A stretch of DNA of 64,000 nt from UBA1181 sp963631545 (GTDB taxonomy: Bacteria > Bacteroidota > Bacteroidia > Bacteroidales > Paludibacteraceae): assembly GCA_963631545.1 (NCBI GenBank), contig CAVGRN010000005.1, positions 1 to 64,000 of the forward strand. The letters are read 5' to 3'. Of this stretch, positions 16,931 through 25,526 are shown piece after piece (the first letter of the stretch is position 1; the number at the start of each line of letters is the position of its first letter). The position numbers were made by a program, and so were the translations under genes. Below the pieces are notes generated by a model, which had not been told where the DNA came from, ran no database searches, and worked only from the letters and a program-made list of their open reading frames with translations.

Positions 16931-17518
16931 TTATTTGATGCCTAATTTGACGATCTCTTGTGCGGCGATGCATACTTGCTCATACCATTCTTTGCCGAAA
17001 CGTCGTATCAACGGAGTTTCCAGAAATTTGTAAACCGGCAGTCCTTGTTTTTTGCCGAGGCTGAAGGCGCACTTGCAAACATCCCATTTATGGATGTTGA
17101 CTGCTACGGTTCCGTTGCTTAGTTTGCGTAGCCTGACGGGGTAGAGGTGGCAGGATATGGGCTTGTAGAAGTCTGTCCGCCCCTCAAGAAAAGCCTTTTC
17201 AATGGCGCATTTGCACACTCCGTTGGCATCTGTATGGGAGAAAACGCACTCTCCACCGTTCACGATAGAGGTAACACGGTCGCCCTCGATATCCACGTAG
17301 CTGACGCCTTGCCGGTTGATAACGTTGCGTGAGGCTTCCGAAAGATCGTCCCATACTACGGGCAGCAATTCTTCCAATTTGCCGACTTCATCGTCCTCTA
17401 AAGGTGCGCCAGAATCTCCCTCCACGCAGCAGATTCCCTTGCAGACGGAGAGGTCGCAGCAAAAAAGCGTTTCAAACAAGTCCATAGAGATAATTGTATC
17501 TCCTATCTCGATCATCAT
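16931..17518 (-). CDS. DUF3109 family protein, cysteine-rich
   Basis: A 195-residue soluble protein matching DUF3109, a conserved Bacteroidota family. An N-terminal CCDLSVCKGICCVEGDSGAPL motif and later cysteines (GECVFS, GVCKCAIEK, ISCHLYPVR, CKCAFS) suggest metal or iron-sulfur binding, as in the related CxxxCxxCC (YkgJ-like) proteins. The function is unknown. A second ATG at 17515 is an equally good start. It lies directly before the M16 peptidase and is preceded by a clear promoter box. Confidence 0.88.
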   Translation of the reverse strand: MMIEIGDTIISMDLFETLFCCDLSVCKGICCVEGDSGAPLEDDEVGKLEELLPVVWDDLSEASRNVINRQGVSYVDIEGDRVTSIVNGGECVFSHTDANGVCKCAIEKAFLEGRTDFYKPISCHLYPVRLRKLSNGTVAVNIHKWDVCKCAFSLGKKQGLPVYKFLETPLIRRFGKEWYEQVCIAAQEIVKLGIK

Positions 17519-17539
17519 ATCTTATCAAATTCAAGTCCG

Positions 17540-17547
17540 CAAAATTA
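17540..17547 (-). promoter_or_regulatory. Promoter -7 box for DUF3109-M16
   Basis: TAATTTTG on the minus strand, 22 bases before the ATG at 17518. It lies in the divergent gap with mtaB. Confidence 0.6.
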
Positions 17548-17655
17548 GCGTTTTTCAGTTGAATGAGCGGTGGATTTACATGAAAAATCCCTAATTTCGC
17601 AAATAGTATCGCTTGTTAGTCGGGCGAGGTGTTTCACGGAAAAATATAACGCAAA

Positions 17656-18969
17656 ATGTCGTCATTCCAACAGGGTAAAAAGGTGTTGTTCCACACGTTA
17701 GGTTGTAAACTTAACTTTGCGGAGAGTTCCTCTATCGAGAGTCAATTGGAAAAAGAGGGTTTTGAGATAGTGGGGAATGGTGATGTGCCGGATGTGTGCA
17801 TCATCAACACTTGTTCGGTAACCGAGGCTGCCGACAGAAAGGACCGCCAAGCCATCAAGCAGGTGGTTGCGAAGTATCCTGGTGCATTTATCGTGGTGAT
17901 CGGTTGTTACGCCCAGTTACAACCCGAAACGATTGGGAGCATTGAGGGGGTTGATTTAATCCTCGGCGCACAAAATAAATTTGACATTCCTCTTTATCTG
18001 AATGATTTTGAAAAGACGGGCGAGACACGCATTGTGCATACAAAAAGAAGTGGGATAGAGCGTTTTTCACCGTCTTGTACACGTGGAGATCGTACTCGAT
18101 TTTGGTTGAAGGTGCAAGACGGGTGCGACAATTTTTGTTCCTATTGCACCGTTCCCATCGCACGCGGAAAGAGTCGGAATGACACCATTGCCAACACGGT
18201 GGAACAGGCTCGTGCGGCGGTTGCGGCAGGGGCAGGCGAGATTGTCATTTCAGGCGTGAACATTGGCGATTTTGGTAAATCTACTGGTGAATCGTTCTAT
18301 GGCTTGATTCAAGCGTTAGACCAGATTGAGGGTGAATATCGATACCGCATTTCGTCGATAGAACCCGATTTGCTGAGCGATGACATTATACGTTTCACGG
18401 CACAATCTACACATTTCGTGCCTCACTTCCACATTCCGTTGCAGTCTGGTAGCGACGAAATTTTGAAACTAATGAAACGTCATTATGCAACCAACTTGTT
18501 TGCAGAAAAAATCCAAAATATTAAATGTGTGATGCCCGATGCGTTCATCGGCGTGGATGTCATTGTGGGGTCAAATGGAGAAACGGCGGAGTGTTTTGAT
18601 GAGACATACGAGTTTCTTCGCTCTCTCAGTATTTCACAGTTGCATGTTTTCACTTATTCCGAACGTCCGGGAACGCAAGCATTGCAGATAAAGCATAGAG
18701 TTAGTGCCGTGGAGAAGAAACGGCGAAGTGAGCTGCTCCATCAACTCTCGGAGGAAAAACGTATCGCATTCTATCAAACTCAAATAGGAAAGATGAGTAA
18801 GGTATTGTGGGAAGGCAAGAAAAATGGGGGTAAGATGCATGGATTCACAGAAAACTATGTGTTGGTGGAGCGTGATTTCGATTCTTCGAGGGTGAACAGC
18901 ATTGAGAACGTCACTTTGGGAGGTTTCAATGATGATGGTGATGCATTGACTGTGGTTACTCTTTTTTGA
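17656..18969 (+). CDS. mtaB: tRNA t6A37 methylthiotransferase MtaB
   Basis: A 437-residue radical SAM enzyme that adds a methylthio group to N6-threonylcarbamoyladenosine at tRNA position 37. The N-terminal UPF0004 domain has TLGCKLNFAESS and CIINTCSVTEAADRK. The radical SAM cluster CDNFCSYCTVPIARGKSR supplies the three cysteines. A TRAM-like tail follows (about 375-437). The sequence CKLNFAES near the start separates MtaB from MiaB and RimO, which have different patterns. The stop overlaps the end of the convergent vsr gene by 14 bases. Confidence 0.95.
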   Translation: MSSFQQGKKVLFHTLGCKLNFAESSSIESQLEKEGFEIVGNGDVPDVCIINTCSVTEAADRKDRQAIKQVVAKYPGAFIVVIGCYAQLQPETIGSIEGVDLILGAQNKFDIPLYLNDFEKTGETRIVHTKRSGIERFSPSCTRGDRTRFWLKVQDGCDNFCSYCTVPIARGKSRNDTIANTVEQARAAVAAGAGEIVISGVNIGDFGKSTGESFYGLIQALDQIEGEYRYRISSIEPDLLSDDIIRFTAQSTHFVPHFHIPLQSGSDEILKLMKRHYATNLFAEKIQNIKCVMPDAFIGVDVIVGSNGETAECFDETYEFLRSLSISQLHVFTYSERPGTQALQIKHRVSAVEKKRRSELLHQLSEEKRIAFYQTQIGKMSKVLWEGKKNGGKMHGFTENYVLVERDFDSSRVNSIENVTLGGFNDDGDALTVVTLF

Positions 18970-19477
18970 GCGTCGGTAAATCTTCGGCAGCGGCAGATGT
19001 GACACTGTCTTCGTCCCACTGTGTGGGGTATGGATGGGGTGCTGCTTTCCGGTAGATGCCGAGGAATCCCTCGTTGAGCCAGTAAACAATCTCGTTGAGG
19101 GTCTTATCTCGCAAGGCGGGTTTGAGTTGACACTCCCATACGATGAGTGTGTTCCAGCCTAAAGCCTTCAACTCGCTGCGTACGCGGATGTCGCGTGCGT
19201 GGTTGCGGATGAATTTCTCCGTCCAGAAGTCGGAGTGAGTTTTGGGTGTCCTTCCATTCATACATTCGTGTCCGTGCCAAAAACATCCGTGTATGAAGAT
19301 GACAGTGTGGTATTTCTTCAACACGATATCAGGTTTTCCTGGAAGCGTTTTTACATTCACCCTAAAACGGAATCCGCTGGCATAGAGGAATTTGCGGACA
19401 ATCAGCTCGGGCTGTGTGTCTTTGCCTTTAATTCGGCTCATCGTCCAACTTCGTTTCTCAGGAGAAAGGGTATCCAT
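18956..19477 (-). CDS. vsr: Very short patch repair endonuclease
   Basis: A 173-residue Vsr-type nuclease that nicks beside T:G mismatches created when 5-methylcytosine is deaminated. Family motifs are clear: MSRIKGKDTQPE at the N-terminus, LPGKPDIVLKKY with catalytic Asp50, then FIHGCFWHGHEC with Phe61, His63, Trp67 and His68, one residue offset from the E. coli numbering. In E. coli vsr overlaps dcm; here no cytosine methyltransferase gene is within the window, so it is an orphan. It is convergent with mtaB and divergent from the second PD-(D/E)xK-like gene, 148 bases away. Confidence 0.95.
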   Translation of the reverse strand: MDTLSPEKRSWTMSRIKGKDTQPELIVRKFLYASGFRFRVNVKTLPGKPDIVLKKYHTVIFIHGCFWHGHECMNGRTPKTHSDFWTEKFIRNHARDIRVRSELKALGWNTLIVWECQLKPALRDKTLNEIVYWLNEGFLGIYRKAAPHPYPTQWDEDSVTSAAAEDLPTLKKE

Positions 19478-19587
19478 ACGTCATTTTGTTTGCGTAGGGA
19501 TAAATGTGCAAAGGTATCAAAGTCTTGGGTATTTTGGAAACGAAATTTTTTTTCACTTCATATTTTCACTTAAGTCTGAATCAGTTT

Positions 19588-19595
19588 TACATTTG
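19588..19595 (+). promoter_or_regulatory. Promoter -7 box for the second PD-(D/E)xK-like gene
   Basis: TACATTTG, 30 bases before the ATG at 19626. It lies in the 148-base divergent gap with vsr. Confidence 0.55.
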
Positions 19596-19625
19596 TGCGA
19601 ATGTGAGTAACTAAATTGTATATTT

Positions 19626-20114
19626 ATGTATAAGCGAGGTTTAGGAATGCCGCTTCCTTGCGACAACCATCAGGATGTGATAGACTTCCTTTATGGAAAT
19701 CTTTGGAATAGGTTGGACAAAAAAACACGTCCTTTTTTGAAGCAAAATAGAACTGCCGACGAAGTGAAAGGAAAAAATGAAGTGGTTCCAGACATTAGTC
19801 TTTTCAGTCGGATGAATTATGACGAAGAGAAAAATTGCTGGCAGTATACGGGTCTTATTTTGAACATTGAAGTTGTAAGAGACGGCGGTGCGGCGTATTC
19901 TGAAAAAAGCATTGAAAAACTTTTCAGACGGTGTGATACGCTCAAGGAAGCATTCCTCTACAACTACGAAAGCCATATTTGGTCGCGCTATACTCGCCAA
20001 GGTGATGGTGAAATTATTGTGGATGTGTCCGATTTCTCGCGGCTGCTCAGACTTCACCTTAACAACCTTGCAAAGGTGGGGCGCACATTTGAGGATGTGT
20101 TGAAACTGTGCTGA
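19626..20114 (+). CDS. Unrecognised protein, PD-(D/E)xK/Uma2-like; paralogue of 6456-6938
   Basis: A 162-residue soluble protein clearly homologous to the one at 6456-6938. Shared blocks are RGLGMPLP, HQD, RTADxxKGKxE, VPDIxLF (Pro55-Asp56), IEVV with Glu82, IEKLF, LKEAFLYNYE, RYTRQ, SDFSR and LAKVG. The residues that would form a PD-(D/E)xK site (Asp56, Glu82, a nearby lysine such as Lys94) are kept in both, which supports a shared active site. Activity is inferred, not shown. Bases 19638-19657 are identical to 6468-6487 of the paralogue. It is not in an operon: vsr is divergent upstream and clpC convergent downstream. Confidence 0.8.
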   Translation: MYKRGLGMPLPCDNHQDVIDFLYGNLWNRLDKKTRPFLKQNRTADEVKGKNEVVPDISLFSRMNYDEEKNCWQYTGLILNIEVVRDGGAAYSEKSIEKLFRRCDTLKEAFLYNYESHIWSRYTRQGDGEIIVDVSDFSRLLRLHLNNLAKVGRTFEDVLKLC

Positions 20115-20138
20115 TGCGGAGGAATGTTGGTAAAAATA

Positions 20139-20170
20139 AACGGCGTGCCGAAACCCATCGGTACGCCGTT
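20139..20170. terminator. Bidirectional hairpin between the PD-(D/E)xK-like gene and clpC
   Basis: AACGGCGTGCCGA and TCGGTACGCCGTT form a thirteen-base stem with one mismatch around a six-base loop. On the minus strand it is followed by TATTTTTA, so it fits a clpC terminator best. It lies in the 78-base convergent gap. Confidence 0.7.
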
Positions 20171-20192
20171 GTCTTGCCTGTTGTTTCAATTG

Positions 20193-22715
20193 TTAGTCTT
20201 TGAAATCACACAGTATTTTCTTGTTCTCTTTGTCGAAGTCGATAGAGATGTTTTGACGTCCTTGTGCATCTTTGCCAGAGAGAAGCAGCTCTGCGATTTC
20301 GTCCTCTATATGCTTTTGGATGGAGCGTTTCAGCGGTCTCGCACCATATTGCACATCGTAGCCTTGCTCTGCGATATAATCTTTGGCCGCTTCCGACAAT
20401 TGCAGATGATAGCCCATTTTCTCGATGCGCTCGTAAAGCCCTTTCAACTCCAAATCGATAATCTTGAAAATGTCTTCCTTTTTCAATTGGTCGAACACAA
20501 TCACATCGTCGATTCGGTTGAGAAACTCTGGCGAAAACGTTTTGTTTAACGCCTTGAGGATGATGCTCTGCGAGAATTTCTTGTCGTCTGTGATCGCATT
20601 GGTGGCAAAACCGACACCCTTGCCGAAGTCCTTCAACTGCCGCGTGCCGGCGTTGGATGTCATAATGATGACGGTGTTCTTGAAATCCACCTGCCGACCT
20701 AAACTGTCGGTGAGTCTTCCTTCATCTAAAACTTGAAGCAAAAGATTGAACACGTCGGCGTGAGCCTTTTCCAACTCGTCTAAAAGCACTATTGAGTAGG
20801 GTTTGCGCCTTACTCGCTCCGTGAGTTGTCCGCCTTCTTCGTAGCCGACGTATCCCGGAGGCGCTCCGATGAGGCGCGATACAGAGAATTTCTCCATGTA
20901 TTCGCTCATATCTATGCGGATTAGTGCGTCGGAACTCCCGAACATCTCTTTTGCAAGCATCTTCGCAAGATAGGTCTTTCCAACTCCCGTAGGTCCTACG
21001 AAGACGAATGAGCCGATAGGACGGTTGGGGTCTTTCAGTCCTAATCTGTTTCGTTGAATTGATTTTACAATCTTCACCACCGCTTCGTCCTGACCGATGA
21101 CTTTTCCAAGAAGTGCACCTTTCAGGTTGCGTAGTTTGTCATTTTCCTCCTGTCCCATATTTTGGATGGGAACGCCAGACATCATCGACACAACAGTCCG
21201 TATGGCCTCCTCGTCGACAGTTTTCAGGTCGTTTTTCAGACTCTCCTCCCACCGTTTTTGCTCTTCCTCAATTTCCGCCTCGATTTTTTTCTCTTGGTCG
21301 CGGAAGTCTGCCGCTTTTTCATAATCTTGGTCGGCGACGGCTTGCTCTTTCTTCGCTTTTGCCTCTGTCTTCTGAACCTCCAACGATGAAATGACTGGTG
21401 GAAGTGAAGCAGTAGAGATATGTGTTCGTGCGCCGGCCTCGTCAAGAGCATCGATTGCCTTGTCGGGGAACGCACGGTCGGAAATGTATCTTTCGGTATA
21501 TCTGACGCATGCTTGCAGAGCCTCGTCCGAGTAGGTTACGAAGTGGTGTTCCTCATACCTTTGTTTAATATTGCGTAGAATCTGCAAGGTCTCCTCTTGA
21601 GATGTTGGGTCTACGATTACTTTTTGGAAGCGACGTTCTAACGCACCGTCTTTCTCGATTTGTTCGCGATACTCGTTGAGTGTGGTTGCACCGATACATT
21701 GGATTTCGCCCCTTGCCAAAGCAGGTTTCAAAATGTTTGCGGCATCCAATGAGCCAGGTGTGGAGCCAGCCCCGACGATGGTGTGGATCTCATCAATGAA
21801 AAGAATGATGTCAGGGTTTTTCTTGAGCTCGGAGATGATGGATTTGATGCGTTCCTCGAACTGTCCGCGGTATTTTGTACCAGCCACCACGGATGCCATA
21901 TCCAACGAGATGATTTTCTTGTTGAACAGCACGTGTGATACTTTTTTGTCAACGATGCGCTGCGCCAAGCCTTCTACGATGGCAGATTTTCCGACGCCAG
22001 GTTCACCGATTAGCACAGGGTTGTTTTTCTTCCTCCTGCTTAGGATCTGAGACACACGTTCGATTTCTTTCTCTCGCCCCACAACAGGGTCTAAGCCGCC
22101 GTTTTCCGCAACTTTTGTGAGGTTGGTGCCGTAGCTGTCAAGGAATGGGGTCGACGAACCCATTTTGTCGCTGCCAGGTTGCCCGACTCCCGTGTGGGAA
22201 CGCCTGTTTTGGGGTTTCTCTTCTTCTTCCCTCGGATCGGTGTCATCCACAAAATTGGATTCTGGAAGCAGAATGTCCTCATCTGTTTTGCCCAACATAT
22301 AGTTGCTGACTCTTTTGTATGTGACGTTTTCGCTGTGTAGCATTTCTGCGGCTTTGTTAGAATCTTCTTTAAGGATGGCGAGGAGCAGATGCTCGGGTTC
22401 TTGCGTTGTGCTTTTGTATACGCGAGCCTCCAAAGTCATCAGTTTCAAGATTTTTTCTGCTGATTTTATCATAGGTATTTCCTTCGTAATGGGGAGATCC
22501 TGGTGCGTCAGGAGTGAATCGTCCAACGCCGATTTCAGCCGTTTGAAATCAACATTCAAGTTTTTCAGAATTTCAACGGCGAGTCCCTCCTCTTCGCGGA
22601 GGATTCCCAGCAAGAGGTGTTCTGGCCCGATATAGTTGTTCCCCAAGCGGAGAGCCTCCTCTCGGCTGAATGTCAGAACTTCACGTACTTTCTGCGAATA
22701 GCTTGTCGTATCCAT
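20193..22715 (-). CDS. clpC: ATP-dependent Clp protease ATPase subunit ClpC
   Basis: An 840-residue AAA+ unfoldase that feeds substrates to the ClpP protease. Two N-terminal Clp repeats come first (VLTFSREEALRLGNNYIGPEHLLLG and LKLMTLEARVYK). The first ATPase module has Walker A GEPGVGKSAIVEG and Walker B ILFIDEIHTIVG. A UVR-like coiled-coil motif follows (YEKAADFRDQEKKIEAEIEE), which marks ClpC rather than ClpB. The second module has GPTGVGKTYLAK and LLDELEKAH. I start it at 22715: the ATG at 22778 lies upstream of the promoter -7 box (22765-22772), so it cannot be transcribed from that promoter. Confidence 0.96.
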   Translation of the reverse strand: MDTTSYSQKVREVLTFSREEALRLGNNYIGPEHLLLGILREEEGLAVEILKNLNVDFKRLKSALDDSLLTHQDLPITKEIPMIKSAEKILKLMTLEARVYKSTTQEPEHLLLAILKEDSNKAAEMLHSENVTYKRVSNYMLGKTDEDILLPESNFVDDTDPREEEEKPQNRRSHTGVGQPGSDKMGSSTPFLDSYGTNLTKVAENGGLDPVVGREKEIERVSQILSRRKKNNPVLIGEPGVGKSAIVEGLAQRIVDKKVSHVLFNKKIISLDMASVVAGTKYRGQFEERIKSIISELKKNPDIILFIDEIHTIVGAGSTPGSLDAANILKPALARGEIQCIGATTLNEYREQIEKDGALERRFQKVIVDPTSQEETLQILRNIKQRYEEHHFVTYSDEALQACVRYTERYISDRAFPDKAIDALDEAGARTHISTASLPPVISSLEVQKTEAKAKKEQAVADQDYEKAADFRDQEKKIEAEIEEEQKRWEESLKNDLKTVDEEAIRTVVSMMSGVPIQNMGQEENDKLRNLKGALLGKVIGQDEAVVKIVKSIQRNRLGLKDPNRPIGSFVFVGPTGVGKTYLAKMLAKEMFGSSDALIRIDMSEYMEKFSVSRLIGAPPGYVGYEEGGQLTERVRRKPYSIVLLDELEKAHADVFNLLLQVLDEGRLTDSLGRQVDFKNTVIIMTSNAGTRQLKDFGKGVGFATNAITDDKKFSQSIILKALNKTFSPEFLNRIDDVIVFDQLKKEDIFKIIDLELKGLYERIEKMGYHLQLSEAAKDYIAEQGYDVQYGARPLKRSIQKHIEDEIAELLLSGKDAQGRQNISIDFDKENKKILCDFKD

Positions 22716-22764
22716 AAATCGTTTTAATTTTACATTCTGGATTAGGCTATCTGTGCCTATTTTG

Positions 22765-22772
22765 CAAAAATA
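22765..22772 (-). promoter_or_regulatory. Promoter -7 box for clpC
   Basis: TATTTTTG on the minus strand, 50 bases before the chosen ATG at 22715. Its position settles the clpC start. Confidence 0.6.
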
Positions 22773-22963
22773 TAACAAAAAAAGCCGTTAGAGGGCTAAA
22801 TCGGCGTTGCAATTGCAGATTGTTGAAAACTAATTATTTTTTGTAATGTCGCGTTTATTTTGTAATTTTATGCGCTTAAAAATACCTTGCCTTGTGCATT
22901 GCCGATGTTGTGTCGGTAGGGGGTGTTTAAAGTTTAAAAAAAGAAAAAATATAAAAACATATA

Positions 22964-25504
22964 ATGGAGAATCAAGAAGAGAGTCAAGACAGGATTATCA
23001 AGGTTGATATCGATGAAGAGATGCGGTCGTCGTACATTGACTATTCAATGTCGGTGATTGTGTCGCGTGCGTTGCCTGATGTGCGGGATGGCTTTAAGCC
23101 TGTGCATCGCCGCGTTTTGTTCGCAATGAATGAGTTGGGATTGTTTTACAGTGGGTCAACCAAGAAATCGGCGAGAATCGTCGGCGAGGTGTTGGGTAAA
23201 TACCACCCGCACGGAGATTCGTCTGTGTACGGAACTTTGGTGCGTTTAGCGCAAGACTGGGCGTTGCGATATCCCCTTGTTTTCGGACAGGGAAACTTCG
23301 GCTCTGTCGACGGCGACTCTGCTGCGGCAATGCGTTACACTGAGGCTAAACTGAGCCGCATCTCCGAAGATATTCTGGCAGATTTGGCGAAGGATACGGT
23401 TGATTTCCAAGACAATTTCGATGGAGAGCATAAGGAGCCTACCGTGCTACCAACCCGTATTCCGCAGCTGATAGTGAATGGCTCGTCGGGTATCGCCGTG
23501 GGTATGGCCACTAATATGGCACCTCACAATCTGTGTGATGCCATAGATGCCATCGTCGCATACGTTGAGAATAGAGAGGTGGACATAGAGGAACTGATTA
23601 AGTTAATCAAGGCACCGGATTTTCCAACAGGCGGTATCATTTTCGGATACGCCGGCGTGCGGGATTCTTATTTGACGGGACGCGGCAAAATCGTCATCCG
23701 TGCGAAATGTGAAATCGAAACAGATGACAACAACGATAAAATCATTATCCGAGAGTTGCCTTACCAAGTAAATAGGAGTGAATTAATCACTTCTATCGCT
23801 GAAATGGTAACAAATAAGCGTATCGAGGGTATTTCCAACATCAATGATGAGTCAGACCACGAGGGTATGCGCGTGGTGATTGATTTGAAGCGCGATGCCA
23901 ACAGCCAAGTGGTACTTAATAAGTTATATAAGTATTCCGCACTTCAATCATCTTTTAGCGTTAATAATATCGCTTTGGTGCATGGCCGTCCTAAGTTGTT
24001 TAACTTGAAGCAGCTGATTGCTGAGTTTGTTGACCATCGTATGGAGGTTGTCATTCGCCGCACGAAGTTTGAGTTGCGCGAGGCCGAGAAACGCGCCCAC
24101 ATTGTGGAGGCTCTCATCGTGGCAGTGGACAACATTGACGAGGTAATCCAAATCATCCGTTCGTCTAAAACGGTGGATGAGTCGCGTACACGTTTGATGG
24201 CGCGTTTCAACTTTGACCTTGAACAGGCGAAGGCGATTGTCGAGATGCGCCTCCGTCAGTTGACGGGGTTGGCTATCGACGAGCTTCGCAAAGAGTATGC
24301 AGACTTGATGGCGTTGATTAATCATTTGAAGGCAATTTTGGCAAGCGAGGAGTTGCGGAACAACATCATCCGCGACGAGCTGCTTGAGGTGAAGAAGAAG
24401 TATGGCGACGAGCGACGCACGGAAATTAAATTCTCTGCGGAGGAATTCAATCCAGAAGATTTCTATTCTGATGATGAAATGGTGCTTACCGTTTCGCACC
24501 TCGGCTATGTGAAGCGTACACCGCTCGCCGAGTTCCGCGCTCAGGCGAGAGGCGGAGTCGGGGCGAAGGGCAGCAGTGCAAGAGATGCTGATTTCATTGA
24601 ATATATCTATTCTGCTTCGATGCATGACACACTGATGTTCTTTACTCAAAAAGGCCGTTGCTATTGGCAAAAAGTGTACGAAATTCCTGAGGGTGCGAAA
24701 AACGCGAAAGGACGTGCCATTCAGAATTTGCTTAGCATCGAGTCGGACGATAAAATCAATGCATTGATTTGCGTAAAGACTTTGACCGACGAAGAGTACA
24801 ATAAATCGCATAATATTGTGTTCTGTACGAAGAACGGTGTCATCAAGAAGACATCGCTGGAGGCATACTCGCGTCCTCGGCAGAATGGCGTGAACGCAAT
24901 CCTTATTCGTGAAGACGACAGGGTGATAGACGTTTGCTTAACAGATGGAAAATCGGAGATTATCATTGCCAACAAGCATGGTCGTGCCATCCGTTTCAGC
25001 GAGGAGAAAGTGCGTACTATGGGGCGTGTTTCAACCGGAGTGAAGGCAATGACGTTAGACGGCGATGACGACGAGGTGGTTGGAATGATTGTGGTGGAAG
25101 ATCCTGAAAAGGAAACCATTATGGTGGTGTCCGACCAAGGATACGGAAAACGATCTGACATTGAGGATTATCGTGTTACCAACCGTGGCGGTAAGGGTGT
25201 CAAAACATTGAACATTACCGACAAGACGGGGCAACTGATTGCCATCAAGAATGTTACTGACGAGAATGATTTGATGATCATCAATAAGTCTGGCATCACC
25301 ATCCGTTTGAATGTATCGGATGTGCGTGTCATGGGGCGCGCTACGCAAGGCGTCCGCCTAATCAATTTGACGAAGAAGAATGATCAAATCGCCTCTGTTT
25401 GCAGAGTGCCTCACGACGATGAGGAGGAAGAGCAGACTGAGGATGGTGTTTCAGAGGATAACGAAGGTGCTGAAAATCAGACACCTTCCGAAAACAATGA
25501 GTGA
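22964..25504 (+). CDS. gyrA: DNA gyrase subunit A
   Basis: An 846-residue topoisomerase II subunit that cuts and rejoins DNA; catalytic Tyr125 is in AAAMRYTEAKL. The C-terminal beta-pinwheel runs from about residue 500 and includes a GyrA box of the form QARGGVGAKG. The quinolone-binding region reads KYHPHGDSSVYGTLVRLAQ: Ser86 is the usual resistance-related serine, and Gly90 stands where E. coli has Asp87. Phe107 precedes GQGNFGS where E. coli has Asp. An acidic tail (EEEEQTEDGVSEDNEGAE) ends the protein. It is followed 22 bases later by a TPR protein. Confidence 0.97.
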   Translation: MENQEESQDRIIKVDIDEEMRSSYIDYSMSVIVSRALPDVRDGFKPVHRRVLFAMNELGLFYSGSTKKSARIVGEVLGKYHPHGDSSVYGTLVRLAQDWALRYPLVFGQGNFGSVDGDSAAAMRYTEAKLSRISEDILADLAKDTVDFQDNFDGEHKEPTVLPTRIPQLIVNGSSGIAVGMATNMAPHNLCDAIDAIVAYVENREVDIEELIKLIKAPDFPTGGIIFGYAGVRDSYLTGRGKIVIRAKCEIETDDNNDKIIIRELPYQVNRSELITSIAEMVTNKRIEGISNINDESDHEGMRVVIDLKRDANSQVVLNKLYKYSALQSSFSVNNIALVHGRPKLFNLKQLIAEFVDHRMEVVIRRTKFELREAEKRAHIVEALIVAVDNIDEVIQIIRSSKTVDESRTRLMARFNFDLEQAKAIVEMRLRQLTGLAIDELRKEYADLMALINHLKAILASEELRNNIIRDELLEVKKKYGDERRTEIKFSAEEFNPEDFYSDDEMVLTVSHLGYVKRTPLAEFRAQARGGVGAKGSSARDADFIEYIYSASMHDTLMFFTQKGRCYWQKVYEIPEGAKNAKGRAIQNLLSIESDDKINALICVKTLTDEEYNKSHNIVFCTKNGVIKKTSLEAYSRPRQNGVNAILIREDDRVIDVCLTDGKSEIIIANKHGRAIRFSEEKVRTMGRVSTGVKAMTLDGDDDEVVGMIVVEDPEKETIMVVSDQGYGKRSDIEDYRVTNRGGKGVKTLNITDKTGQLIAIKNVTDENDLMIINKSGITIRLNVSDVRVMGRATQGVRLINLTKKNDQIASVCRVPHDDEEEEQTEDGVSEDNEGAENQTPSENNE

Positions 25505-25526
25505 AAAATTTTAAATACAAAATAAA

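Noticed and set aside
16929..16973. 15-residue N-terminal extension of the M16 peptidase
   Set aside because: It overlaps DUF3109, is basic and has no family similarity.
23948..24811. 287-residue open frame antisense to gyrA
   Set aside because: It mirrors gyrA coding bias, has no family match and no promoter box.
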